From: Acetobacter oeni
GTDB lineage: Bacteria > Pseudomonadota > Alphaproteobacteria > Acetobacterales > Acetobacteraceae
Length of the DNA: 64,000 nt
Assembly: GCF_011516825.1 (NCBI RefSeq)
Contig: NZ_WOTA01000012.1
Location: 54,334-118,333, forward strand
Direction: 5' to 3'
This document shows positions 9,303-17,382 of this stretch, in pieces. Made by a program: the position numbers and the translations under genes. Under the pieces are notes generated by a model. The model worked only from the letters and a program-made list of their open reading frames with translations, did not search any database and had not been told where the DNA came from. Within the stretch, counting starts at the first letter, position 1; every line of letters starts with the position of its first letter.

Positions 9303-11105
9303 TTGGGACTGCTTTCACGTCTGCTCGCGCGCCGGTCGCCAAAAGCAAGGCTGCAACATGGCCTTGATCTGATTGAGCAGGAAGATTTTACCGCCGGCTT
9401 TGCAGAAATCAGTGCCGCGGCGAAGGCTGGCCTGCCTGAAGCGGGATTTCGCCTCGGGCGGCTGTATCTCGATGGGGTCGGCGTTCCGCGTGATCTCGTC
9501 GAAGGCGCCCGCTGGATGCGCCGTTCGGGGCAGGCTGGCTGGACTGAGTCCCGGTTTGTACTGGCGACGCTTTATCTGATCGGTCTTCCGGACGCCGTTG
9601 AAAACGATGAATTCGGACTGTCCGACGTGGCGCAGCCTGTCACCGGAACGCCGGATTATCGCAAGGCGGCGCACTGGGCTGCTCTGGGGGCGCAGGACGG
9701 ATTGCCCGATGCGCAGGCGCTGTATGGCTATGTGCTCAGCGTCGGCCCGGAAGACATTCAGAATCAGACCGAGGCGCTTGTCTGGTATGGCAGGGCGGCG
9801 GAGGCCGGTTGCGCGCAGGGACATCTGGGTCTGGGGCTGGCCGCTCTGAATTCAGCGACGAACATGGAAGAGCAGGCTAAGGCGGTCCGTCACCTTCGCA
9901 TCGCGGCGGATGGTGAAGTGGGATCGGCCCTGTATCTCATGGGGATTATCTGCGAACGCGGTGCCGGTGTGCCACAGGATGTCGCGGCCGCGACAAAATA
10001 TTATGGCAAGGCGGCCGAACATAATATCCGGTCGGGCCAGGCCCGTTATGGTCTCGCGCTGCTTGAGGGACGCGGCATCGGGCGTGATCCTGTCCGTGGT
10101 GAAACCTGGCTGCGCAAAGCGGCCGTCGCCGGTGATTTTGAAGCTGCGGCGATGCTTGGCGACATGCATGCCCGTGGTGGCGATGCGACCCCCAACTATC
10201 TTGAAGCGGCCAGATGGTATCAGCTTGCCGGCGAAGGTGGCCATGCGGCGGCGGCCCGTGCGCTCGGGCTGCTCTATCTGACCGGCTCCGGCGTTGAACG
10301 GAACGCCGGTCTGGCGGCGCACTGGTTCAGGCTGTCATCGGAACATGGCGACGCGGCTGGCACGACCGATCTGGCGAATCTCATTCTGCTGGGCAATGGC
10401 TCGCCGGAAGATCGGGTCAGGACACGGGAGCTTTATGAAAAGGCCGCGCGGAGCGGCGATCTGGTGGCGGCCTTCAATTTCGGTGTCTGTCTTGCCGAGG
10501 GGGTCGGGACAGAGCAGGATGAGCAGGAAGCTGTCCTGTGGATGCGCAAGGCGGCGGAAGGTGTTGTTAACGCGCAGTACTGGTATGGCCGCATGCTTCT
10601 CGAAGGCCGGGGCAGCGAGCCGCGCGAGGAAGAAGGGCGCGACTGGATTCGCAAGGCGGCGGAGACGGGCATGGCGGATGCGGAGTTTCTGTACGGTCAG
10701 CTTCTGTTGTCCGGACGCGGTGGCTTACGCGACCATGCGGAAGCGGCGCGGATGTTTGAGCTGGCGGCGAACCAGGACAATGTTGCCGCCATGTTTGCGT
10801 GCGGTGCCATGCTGGGCGGCGGACATGAGATTCCGGAAGACCGGCTCCGGGCTTTCGAATGGTTCCATCGGGCGGCCAGTCGCGGACATGCGGGGGCACA
10901 GCTGATGATGGGACGATATCTCACACGCGGCCTCGCCGGGCGCACGGATCTCACCGAGGGGCGCCTCTGGTACAAGAAAGCCGAGGCGCAGGGCATTGCG
11001 CAGGCGGCGGCCGAGCTGTCGCAGCCTGATCGCGATGAGAGAGCCGCGAAAGCGAAAGAAGCAATGCCGGCTGTCGATGCGGCGCCCGCACATGCCACCG
11101 GCTGA
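9303..11105 (+). CDS. Sel1-like (tetratricopeptide-type) repeat protein
   Basis: About 600 residues made almost wholly of Sel1 repeats of roughly 36 residues (patterns such as AAxWxRKAAExGxAxAQxxLGxLYLxGxGVxRD), at least a dozen copies. Such solenoids act as protein-protein scaffolds. No signal peptide or membrane segment is visible, so it is probably cytoplasmic. The Shine-Dalgarno sequence GGGAGG (9291-9296) directly abuts an ATG at 9297, which leaves no spacer; the in-frame TTG at 9303 has a proper 6-nt spacing and is the preferred start. It stands between the secretion genes and glycosyltransferases and may organise them, which is inference. The tail (AKAKEAMPAVDAAPAHATG) is Ala-rich. Confidence 0.9.
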   Translation: MGLLSRLLARRSPKARLQHGLDLIEQEDFTAGFAEISAAAKAGLPEAGFRLGRLYLDGVGVPRDLVEGARWMRRSGQAGWTESRFVLATLYLIGLPDAVENDEFGLSDVAQPVTGTPDYRKAAHWAALGAQDGLPDAQALYGYVLSVGPEDIQNQTEALVWYGRAAEAGCAQGHLGLGLAALNSATNMEEQAKAVRHLRIAADGEVGSALYLMGIICERGAGVPQDVAAATKYYGKAAEHNIRSGQARYGLALLEGRGIGRDPVRGETWLRKAAVAGDFEAAAMLGDMHARGGDATPNYLEAARWYQLAGEGGHAAAARALGLLYLTGSGVERNAGLAAHWFRLSSEHGDAAGTTDLANLILLGNGSPEDRVRTRELYEKAARSGDLVAAFNFGVCLAEGVGTEQDEQEAVLWMRKAAEGVVNAQYWYGRMLLEGRGSEPREEEGRDWIRKAAETGMADAEFLYGQLLLSGRGGLRDHAEAARMFELAANQDNVAAMFACGAMLGGGHEIPEDRLRAFEWFHRAASRGHAGAQLMMGRYLTRGLAGRTDLTEGRLWYKKAEAQGIAQAAAELSQPDRDERAAKAKEAMPAVDAAPAHATG

Positions 11106-11120
11106 AGCACATCTGGCGAC

Positions 11121-14100
11121 GTGAGACATCGAAAGCGCAACGCATCCGCCGCTGGTGCAGCCTCTTCTTCTCAGGCTTCCGCGCTGGCGCTGACACCGGA
11201 AACCGGACAGCCCGCTTCTCCCCGAACGCGTTCCGGACCGGCGCCACCGCCCGGACTGATAACGGGAGAGGATCGCGCCAACTGGAAGCGTCAGGCCGAT
11301 GAACAGGCTCAGGAGGCTTTTCGTCAGGGGCAGCAGAGCTGGAGCGCGGGCGATCATGCGGCGGCATTGCGCTGGCTGGAACGGGCGCATCGTATGGCGC
11401 CGGAAAGCCCCAATGTCGCGTTCTTCCTGGCTGGCGTCAGACAGGCCAACGGATTTCGCGACGAGGCCATAACCCTTCTTCAGAATCTGTCACGGCGCTA
11501 CGATTTTCGCCAGGGCTGGACGCTTCTGGCTGCGGCTTTGCTGAATGCAGGGCGAACGGGCGAAGCCTTGCAGGCGCTCTCGGAAGTGCTGTCCCGGCAT
11601 GTCTGCGACGATGCTCTCGTGCGTCTTGCTGACCGTATCGTTGCGGCGGCGGGCGCGCCGGGATGGTGCGGGATCGACAGGCGCGGTGCTGTCCGGCCGG
11701 GGGGCAGGTTTCTGCGGGATCTGCCAGCCCGGACCGGACGACGGGGGAAGGACGCGGCGGGACGCGGGCGTCGTCCGGCGGCCGGGATGCCGGAGGGGCT
11801 GTCTCTCGAAGTTGACGGCGTGGCCTGCGAGACCGGGAATCTGGCTGATGATCTTCTGTGGCCGTCGGAAGTCGGGCGGCGATGGAGCGGCGCTGACACG
11901 GTCGCGGTCTGTTTTGAAGACGTGCCTCTGGTCGGATCGCCATTGCGGCCTGGCGTTGCGACCCGAACGGAAGGAATCGTTCAGGCGGGACCGGACGGGC
12001 TGACGGGATGGGTCTGGCATCCGAACGATCCCGGGCAGGCACCACTGATCCGGATTTTCAGTGAGGGCCAAGGTGAAAGTGAGGGCCAGAGTGAAACTGT
12101 CCTGTCACTGACCGCAGAGGCGTTTTCCACTGATGTAAGCTCCGATATTCCGGTGGCGCGTTACCGGGCGATTGCGGTGCCGTGGTCCGATCTGCCTGAC
12201 GGCATGATTCACGTGCGGAGCGAAGCCGGGAAGGATCTCACGGGGAGTCCGCTTGATCCTGGTCTGGAACGGCGCGCGGCGCGATGGGCGGCCCGACAGG
12301 CCTGTTCCGTCAGTATGCAGGGCGAGCCCCCGCGTGAACCGCCACCGCCGTTTATGCCGGTTCCGGTCACGACGGCGCCCTGCGATGCGCCTGTTGTTTC
12401 GGGACATTTCGCTGCCGGCACCCGGCCGGGGATCATGGTGATTGTGCCGGTTTACCGGGATGTTCAGCGGACCCGCGCCTGCCTGAACAGTCTTCTGACA
12501 ACGCTGCGGACGGCGGAGAGTGCGGTTCCGGAGGCTCGGGTTTTCGTTATCGACGATGCGTCTCCGGAGCCGGGCATGACCAGGATGCTGGAGGAGATTG
12601 CCGGGGAGACGTGCGTCACGGTTGTGCGTAACACGCGTAATCTCGGATTTTCGGCATCGGTGAATGTCGGTCTTCGGGCCGCGCTTCCTGTTCGGACAGG
12701 AAGGCGGCGTGGAAAAAATTCTGACGGATATGATGTTGTTCTGCTGAACAGCGATACGCTGGTGGCTGACGGGTGGCTGGAGGAATTGCAGGCGGTTGCC
12801 TGGTCGGATGCCGCGATCGGGACGGTTACGCCGCTCTCTAACGATGCGACCATCATGTCGTATCCGGATCTCACCCGAAACACTGTTCCCACGCTGGCAC
12901 GGACGCAGAGAATGATGCGACTGGCGCGCATGGCCAATGGCGGAACGGCGATCGACGTGCCGACGGCGCATGGTTTCTGCATGTATATAAGGCAGGACTG
13001 CCTGAAACAGACGGGGCTGCTCCGCGCGGATCTGTTCGCGCAGGGCTACGGGGAAGAGAATGACTTTTCTCTGCGGGCGCGTTGTCTGGGGTGGCGCAAT
13101 GTGGCCGCGCCGGGGGCGTATGTCGCGCATGTGGGTTCGGTCTCGTTCGGGGCCACGCGCAACGCTTTGCTGACGCGGAATCTTGCGCTGCTGAACCGGC
13201 TGCATCCGGGTTATGACGCGCTGATCGGCGCGCATGTGGCCGCCGACCCGCTGTTTGAGGTCCGCCGCCGGCTCGATCTGTTGCGATGGCGGCGGAGCTG
13301 GCCGGCCGGTCCGGCATCTGAATCCGGCGCACCGGTCCGGAAAAATGCCGACAGGAAAAGGACTTCCACAAAACGCTCGGTCATTCTCGTGACCCATGAT
13401 TATGGCGGAGGCGTCGAACGGGTGGTGCGCGCCCGGGCGCGCAGGCTTCGGGAGGACGGGATACAACCGGTTATCGTCCGGCCTGTCGAAGGCGGCTGCC
13501 GGATTGACGGCTGGCGAGCGGATAGTGCGGGAGAGACGGACCGGCTGAACGCTAAACTTCCGGATTCCGCTGACGGACTCTACCCCGGTCTGAGATTCCG
13601 GCTTCCGGAAGAATGGCCGGCGCTGCTGCGGGTTCTGACAGCCGGGCGGGTTCTGCACATTGAGTGGCACCATGCCAGCGGGCATCACATGGCGATGCGC
13701 GAGCTCGCAGCGGCTATTGGCGTGCCCTATGATGTTTATGTTCATGATTACATCTGGTTTTGTCCGCGCATTTCCCTTCTGGGTGTTGCCGGGCGGTATT
13801 GTGGCGAACCCGATCTGGCCGGGTGTGAGCAGTGTCTGGCGGTCCTCGGGCGCAATGTCCGCGACGATCTGCCTCTTGCCGACTACATCTTACGTTCCGC
13901 TGAAGAACTGAAATCCGCCCGCGCCGTTGTCACGCCATCCGAAGATGCCGCGCGACGGATGCGGCGTCACTTTCCGGACGTGCGGTTCAGCGTGGAACCG
14001 CCGGAGGACGACAGGCCGGATCTGGATCTGGCAGAGTTCAGTGACGTGGCCGCCAGCGGAAAAACATCGGGACCGGGCGCGGTGACATCGCCCCGGACAG

Positions 14101-14546
14101 ACCGGTTCCGGATCTGCGTCATCGGGGCGATCGGGAAGGAAAAGGGCTACGACGTTCTGCTCGCCGCCGCGCGGGATGCCCGGGAGAAAACCCTGCCGCT
14201 CGAATACATTATCGCTGGTCACACACCGGACGATCTGGCGCTGATGGAGACCGGGCATGTTTACGTTACGGGGGCGTATAAAGAAGACGAAGCCATTTCC
14301 CTGATCCGCGCGCAGCAGGCCGATTACGGGTTTATTCCCTCCGTGTGGCCCGAAACATGGTGTCTTGCGCTTGGTGTTGCCTGGCGGGCCGGTCTTCGTG
14401 TCGCGGCCTTTGATATAGGCGCTGTTGCGGATCGGATACGGGCAACAGAAAGGGGGACTATTCTCCCTCCTGGTATATCGGCGGCCCGACTTAACGTGAT
14501 ATTGACCTCTCTGTGCCAGGGTTCGGTATCGGCACCAGTCCGGTGA
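11121..14546 (+). CDS. Multidomain glycosyltransferase: TPR + GT2 + GT4-like
   Basis: 1141 residues, starting 15 nt after the Sel1 gene at GTG (weak ribosome-binding site). Residues about 55-170 form a TPR region (AFRQGQQSWSAGDHAAALRWL). About 170-420 is a linker with a beta-sandwich-like GLTGWVWHPNDPGQAP segment. About 430-690 is a GT-A/GT2 domain (VIVPVYRD, VFVIDDASPE, LLNSDTLV, HGFCMYI, YGEENDFSLRARCLG). About 755-1135 is a GT-B/GT4-like domain (ILVTHDYGGGVERVV, HIEWHHASGHH, CVIGAIGKEKGYDVLLAA, PSVWPETWCLALGVAWRAG). It probably builds a glycan on a protein or lipid carrier. The GT4 E-x7-E motif is not clearly intact (the W-P-E-T-W-C-L-A-L-G segment takes its place). Confidence 0.85.
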   Translation: MRHRKRNASAAGAASSSQASALALTPETGQPASPRTRSGPAPPPGLITGEDRANWKRQADEQAQEAFRQGQQSWSAGDHAAALRWLERAHRMAPESPNVAFFLAGVRQANGFRDEAITLLQNLSRRYDFRQGWTLLAAALLNAGRTGEALQALSEVLSRHVCDDALVRLADRIVAAAGAPGWCGIDRRGAVRPGGRFLRDLPARTGRRGKDAAGRGRRPAAGMPEGLSLEVDGVACETGNLADDLLWPSEVGRRWSGADTVAVCFEDVPLVGSPLRPGVATRTEGIVQAGPDGLTGWVWHPNDPGQAPLIRIFSEGQGESEGQSETVLSLTAEAFSTDVSSDIPVARYRAIAVPWSDLPDGMIHVRSEAGKDLTGSPLDPGLERRAARWAARQACSVSMQGEPPREPPPPFMPVPVTTAPCDAPVVSGHFAAGTRPGIMVIVPVYRDVQRTRACLNSLLTTLRTAESAVPEARVFVIDDASPEPGMTRMLEEIAGETCVTVVRNTRNLGFSASVNVGLRAALPVRTGRRRGKNSDGYDVVLLNSDTLVADGWLEELQAVAWSDAAIGTVTPLSNDATIMSYPDLTRNTVPTLARTQRMMRLARMANGGTAIDVPTAHGFCMYIRQDCLKQTGLLRADLFAQGYGEENDFSLRARCLGWRNVAAPGAYVAHVGSVSFGATRNALLTRNLALLNRLHPGYDALIGAHVAADPLFEVRRRLDLLRWRRSWPAGPASESGAPVRKNADRKRTSTKRSVILVTHDYGGGVERVVRARARRLREDGIQPVIVRPVEGGCRIDGWRADSAGETDRLNAKLPDSADGLYPGLRFRLPEEWPALLRVLTAGRVLHIEWHHASGHHMAMRELAAAIGVPYDVYVHDYIWFCPRISLLGVAGRYCGEPDLAGCEQCLAVLGRNVRDDLPLADYILRSAEELKSARAVVTPSEDAARRMRRHFPDVRFSVEPPEDDRPDLDLAEFSDVAASGKTSGPGAVTSPRTDRFRICVIGAIGKEKGYDVLLAAARDAREKTLPLEYIIAGHTPDDLALMETGHVYVTGAYKEDEAISLIRAQQADYGFIPSVWPETWCLALGVAWRAGLRVAAFDIGAVADRIRATERGTILPPGISAARLNVILTSLCQGSVSAPVR

Positions 14547-14647
14547 ATACCGGCTGAAACAGGAAATTGACCCCTGGCGGCCTTCGGTTTCGACCGGATC
14601 TGTCGGGTTAACATGACTTTTATTGTATAACCTACGGAACAAGCTTT

Positions 14648-15826
14648 ATGTCCCAGAGTGGCCAGACACCAAATCAGAGCCGTATCACCGATCTTAAGGT
14701 CTCCGGTCATCTGATGACATTAGACCAGGGTTTATTCTGCGTCTTTCATGCCCCTTCTCAGGAGGCTCCGGCCCCGACCGGGCTGCCGGGCGTGCGCATT
14801 ACTTTACCGCCGGCTCTTAATGACAGCGTAACCATCTCGACATTTGATCAGACCGGCTGGCTCGGGGGTGCAAATAACGCAGCTCTGATCCGCGTAACGC
14901 GCGGTCCTGCTCAGGTGCTGGTCACGATTTATCAGGAACTGAACTCGCAGCACGAGGCGCCGCGTCTTCAGGTTGTCAGACTGAGCGATGTGGGTGCGGC
15001 GGCGGCATCGGCCGGTGCACAGACACCTCGCATTCCGGTCGCGGCGGCGCCGGGCGTACAGGCGACAGCAGTAACGGCTCCCGCGGGCACCGACAGGAAG
15101 CCACCGGAAATTGCGGCCCATATCCAGCGTCGGGGTGATGTTGGCGTGCGGATCGGCGAGTGGATGGGGCAGCCGGGCAGCCGGGCCTGGATCGAAGGGT
15201 TCGGCATTTCCCCGGATATGCTGATCGGGCCTGAGGATATCGAATATCAGGCCGTGCTCGGAAAAGGGTGGCTGTCGCCATGGGCTGAAGGGGGTCAGTA
15301 TTGCGGCAGCCGTGGCATGGCGCTTCCCATTCTCGGCCTGAAGATCCGGCTGAAAGGGGAGGCCGCAAAAAAATACAACTGTATGGTCGAGGCAACATTT
15401 ACGGACGGCACGGAAATCGGCCCTGTTGATGACTCCGCCACTATAGAATCTGAAAAACTCGCGCCGCTTGAAGCCTTCCGGATCACGATTACGCCGAAAA
15501 GCCGTAAAGCCGCGGCAAAACGGGATGTGGAAGATCTCTTCGAAGAAGAGATTGAAGAAGATCTGGCTCTGCTTGAAGCTGCGGAAGAGCTTGAGGAAGT
15601 GGAAGAGATTTTTGCGGCTCCGGCTGGCCGCAGGCGTCAGCCCGCGCAGCCGAAAAAGGCGGCCGCCGCGAAAGGCGGGCGGGCGGCCAGCTCTGCGGCT
15701 CTGTCCCGGGAGCTGCCCGTGATGAAGAAAAGCGCACCGCAGAAAGCGGCGGCAAAAACAAAACCGGTCAAAGCCGCTGAAAAATCCGGCAGGGCAACGA
15801 CCACCCGGAAAGGCGGCCGCCGGTAA
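14648..15826 (+). CDS. Unrecognised protein with acidic coiled segment and Lys/Ala-rich tail
   Basis: 392 residues; I do not recognise a family with certainty. Residues about 10-110 look like a beta-rich domain (RITLPPALNDSVTISTF). About 160-275 form a second domain with GWLSPWAEGGQYCGSRGMA followed by LPILGLKIRLKG, whose W...GG..GS.G pattern and following I-x-I-x-L resemble ChW-type hydrophobic repeats. Next comes an Asp/Glu-rich coiled region (EDLFEEEIEEDLALLEAA), then about 75 residues of histone-H1-like tail rich in Lys, Ala, Arg and Pro. No signal peptide is visible. It lies between two glycosyltransferase genes, and the next gene product has a similar tail. It may bind glycans or act as a scaffold; this is inference. 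Confidence 0.75.
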   Translation: MSQSGQTPNQSRITDLKVSGHLMTLDQGLFCVFHAPSQEAPAPTGLPGVRITLPPALNDSVTISTFDQTGWLGGANNAALIRVTRGPAQVLVTIYQELNSQHEAPRLQVVRLSDVGAAAASAGAQTPRIPVAAAPGVQATAVTAPAGTDRKPPEIAAHIQRRGDVGVRIGEWMGQPGSRAWIEGFGISPDMLIGPEDIEYQAVLGKGWLSPWAEGGQYCGSRGMALPILGLKIRLKGEAAKKYNCMVEATFTDGTEIGPVDDSATIESEKLAPLEAFRITITPKSRKAAAKRDVEDLFEEEIEEDLALLEAAEELEEVEEIFAAPAGRRRQPAQPKKAAAAKGGRAASSAALSRELPVMKKSAPQKAAAKTKPVKAAEKSGRATTTRKGGRR

Positions 15827-15839
15827 CACATAACCGGCT

Positions 15840-15869
15840 CCGATGGGACGGACGAATCCGTTCCATCGG
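15840..15869 (+). terminator. 13-bp hairpin after the basic-tail protein gene
   Basis: CCGATGGGACGGA (15840-15852), a CGAA tetraloop and TCCGTTCCATCGG (15857-15869) form a 13-bp stem with one G-U pair, 13 nt after the stop. The following TCATGCTCTGTT is only weakly T-rich, so termination is likely but not certain. Confidence 0.5.
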
Positions 15870-15996
15870 TCATGCTCTGTTAATTATCGGCAGTTTTACT
15901 TTATGACCGCCGGTTTATGGCGGAACGGACAATCACTGACCGCCATGCGCAGGGAATGCCCCTGGCGGAGCTTCATTCTGAAATCAGGTTACGATT

Positions 15997-17343
15997 TTGA
16001 AATTCCTTTTTGTACACCAGAATTTTCCTGGCCAGTTCCTTCATATCGTGCGTCGCCTGGCAAAATCGGGAAACCATGAAGTTGTCTTCATCAGTGAAGG
16101 CAATGTGAATGCTATATCGGGTGTCAGACGCGTTATTTATCGCATGCCGACGAAGACGACCGACAGTGTGCATCCCGGCGCCAGGGAATTTGATCTCGGG
16201 CTGACACGCGCGGATGCTGTCGCGCAGGCAGCCATGACGTTACGAACTCTCGGTTTCGTACCGGACATTATCATCGGTCATCACGGATGGGGTGAGCTCC
16301 TCAATATGGAGGATGTTTTCCCCGGGGTGCCGCTTCTCGGTTATTTTGAATTTTTTTATCACACCGACAAATATGATGTTGGTTTCGATCCGGAATTTCC
16401 GCTCATTCCCGAAATGCTTCCGAAAATCCGGGCCAAGAACGCCATCAATCTTCAGGCTCTGAACAATCCTGGCCTGGGACAGACGCCGACGCTGTTCCAG
16501 CGCAATACATATCCGGAATGGGCGCAGTCACGGATTGCGGTACTGCGTGAAGGCGTGGATCTGGACCTTTGCGCGCCTGACCCGAAGGCCGCGAAGCGGA
16601 CGTTGCAGATCAAAGACGTCACGATCTCGCCGAAAGATAAGCTGGTCACGTATGTTTCGCGCGATCTGGAGCCTTATCGCGGTTTCCATGTTCTGATGCG
16701 CGCCCTGCCCCGGATTCAGAAAGAGTGTCCGCAGGCCCGGATCATCATGGTGGGGGGCGATGGCGTCAGCTATGGCTCGCGGCTTGTGAATGGCACATGG
16801 CGGGAGAGGATGCTCTCCGAGCTCCAGGGCCAGCTTGATCTGAGCCGGATTCACTTCGTCGGAAAAGTAGCTTACGACGATTTCCGCGCATTGCTGAAGC
16901 GATCAGACGCGCATGTCTATCTGACCTATCCTTTTGTGGCGTCCTGGTCGTTGCGGGAGGCGATGGCGACGGGGTGTCCGATCGTCGGCAGCGACACGGC
17001 GCCGGTTCGGGAATTTATCGAGGATCGCCAGACGGGACTGCTGACTCCTTTTTCCGAGCCTCTGAGCATCGCGGACAATGTTCTCGAGATTCTTGATGAC
17101 AGGCGTCTGGCAAAACGTCTCGGCGGGGCCGCCCGGGCGGAGGCGGAAGCGACGCTGTGTCTGAACGATTATCTGTCGCGTTATGAAGATCTGATTGAGC
17201 AGCTGACCGGGAAATCTCCATCACACGCTGCATCCGCACCGAAGCCGGCAGCGCGCCGCACGACGGCGGCCGCCGCCGCTCCGAAGAAGAAAGCGGTGGC
17301 TGTCAGAACGGTGACAGCCCGGACCACAAAAAAGAAGGGCTGA
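15997..17343 (+). CDS. Glycosyltransferase family 4 protein with Lys/Ala-rich tail
   Basis: 448 residues from a TTG start (weak ribosome-binding site). The N-terminus KFLFVHQNFPGQFLHI is characteristic of the GT4 subgroup with a Glyco_trans_4_3-type N-terminal domain. The C-terminal Rossmann half carries VTYVSRDLEPYRGFHVLMRALP and YPFVASWSLREAMATGCPIVGSDTAPVREFI, the latter containing the GT4 donor-binding motif. The enzyme transfers a sugar from a nucleotide donor in the cytoplasm, likely in surface glycan or glycoprotein assembly. The last 50 residues are a basic, alanine-rich extension (RRTTAAAAAPKKKA) unusual for a GT4 enzyme and similar to the tail of the preceding gene product. It probably belongs to the same functional block as the secretion genes. 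Confidence 0.88.
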   Translation: MKFLFVHQNFPGQFLHIVRRLAKSGNHEVVFISEGNVNAISGVRRVIYRMPTKTTDSVHPGAREFDLGLTRADAVAQAAMTLRTLGFVPDIIIGHHGWGELLNMEDVFPGVPLLGYFEFFYHTDKYDVGFDPEFPLIPEMLPKIRAKNAINLQALNNPGLGQTPTLFQRNTYPEWAQSRIAVLREGVDLDLCAPDPKAAKRTLQIKDVTISPKDKLVTYVSRDLEPYRGFHVLMRALPRIQKECPQARIIMVGGDGVSYGSRLVNGTWRERMLSELQGQLDLSRIHFVGKVAYDDFRALLKRSDAHVYLTYPFVASWSLREAMATGCPIVGSDTAPVREFIEDRQTGLLTPFSEPLSIADNVLEILDDRRLAKRLGGAARAEAEATLCLNDYLSRYEDLIEQLTGKSPSHAASAPKPAARRTTAAAAAPKKKAVAVRTVTARTTKKKG

Positions 17344-17351
17344 CAACAGGC

Positions 17352-17375
17352 CGCTGCCAGATAAGCCGGGCAGCG
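17352..17375. terminator. Bidirectional hairpin between convergent glycosyltransferase and ndh genes
   Basis: CGCTGCC (17352-17358) and GGCAGCG (17369-17375) enclose a 10-nt loop and are followed on the plus strand by TTCCTTATC. It lies in the 39-bp space between two convergent genes. Confidence 0.5.
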
Positions 17376-17382
17376 TTCCTTA

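Noticed and set aside
12105..13745. 546-codon minus-strand open frame opposite the large glycosyltransferase
   Set aside because: Arg/Pro/His-rich shadow of a gene with clear GT motifs on the plus strand.
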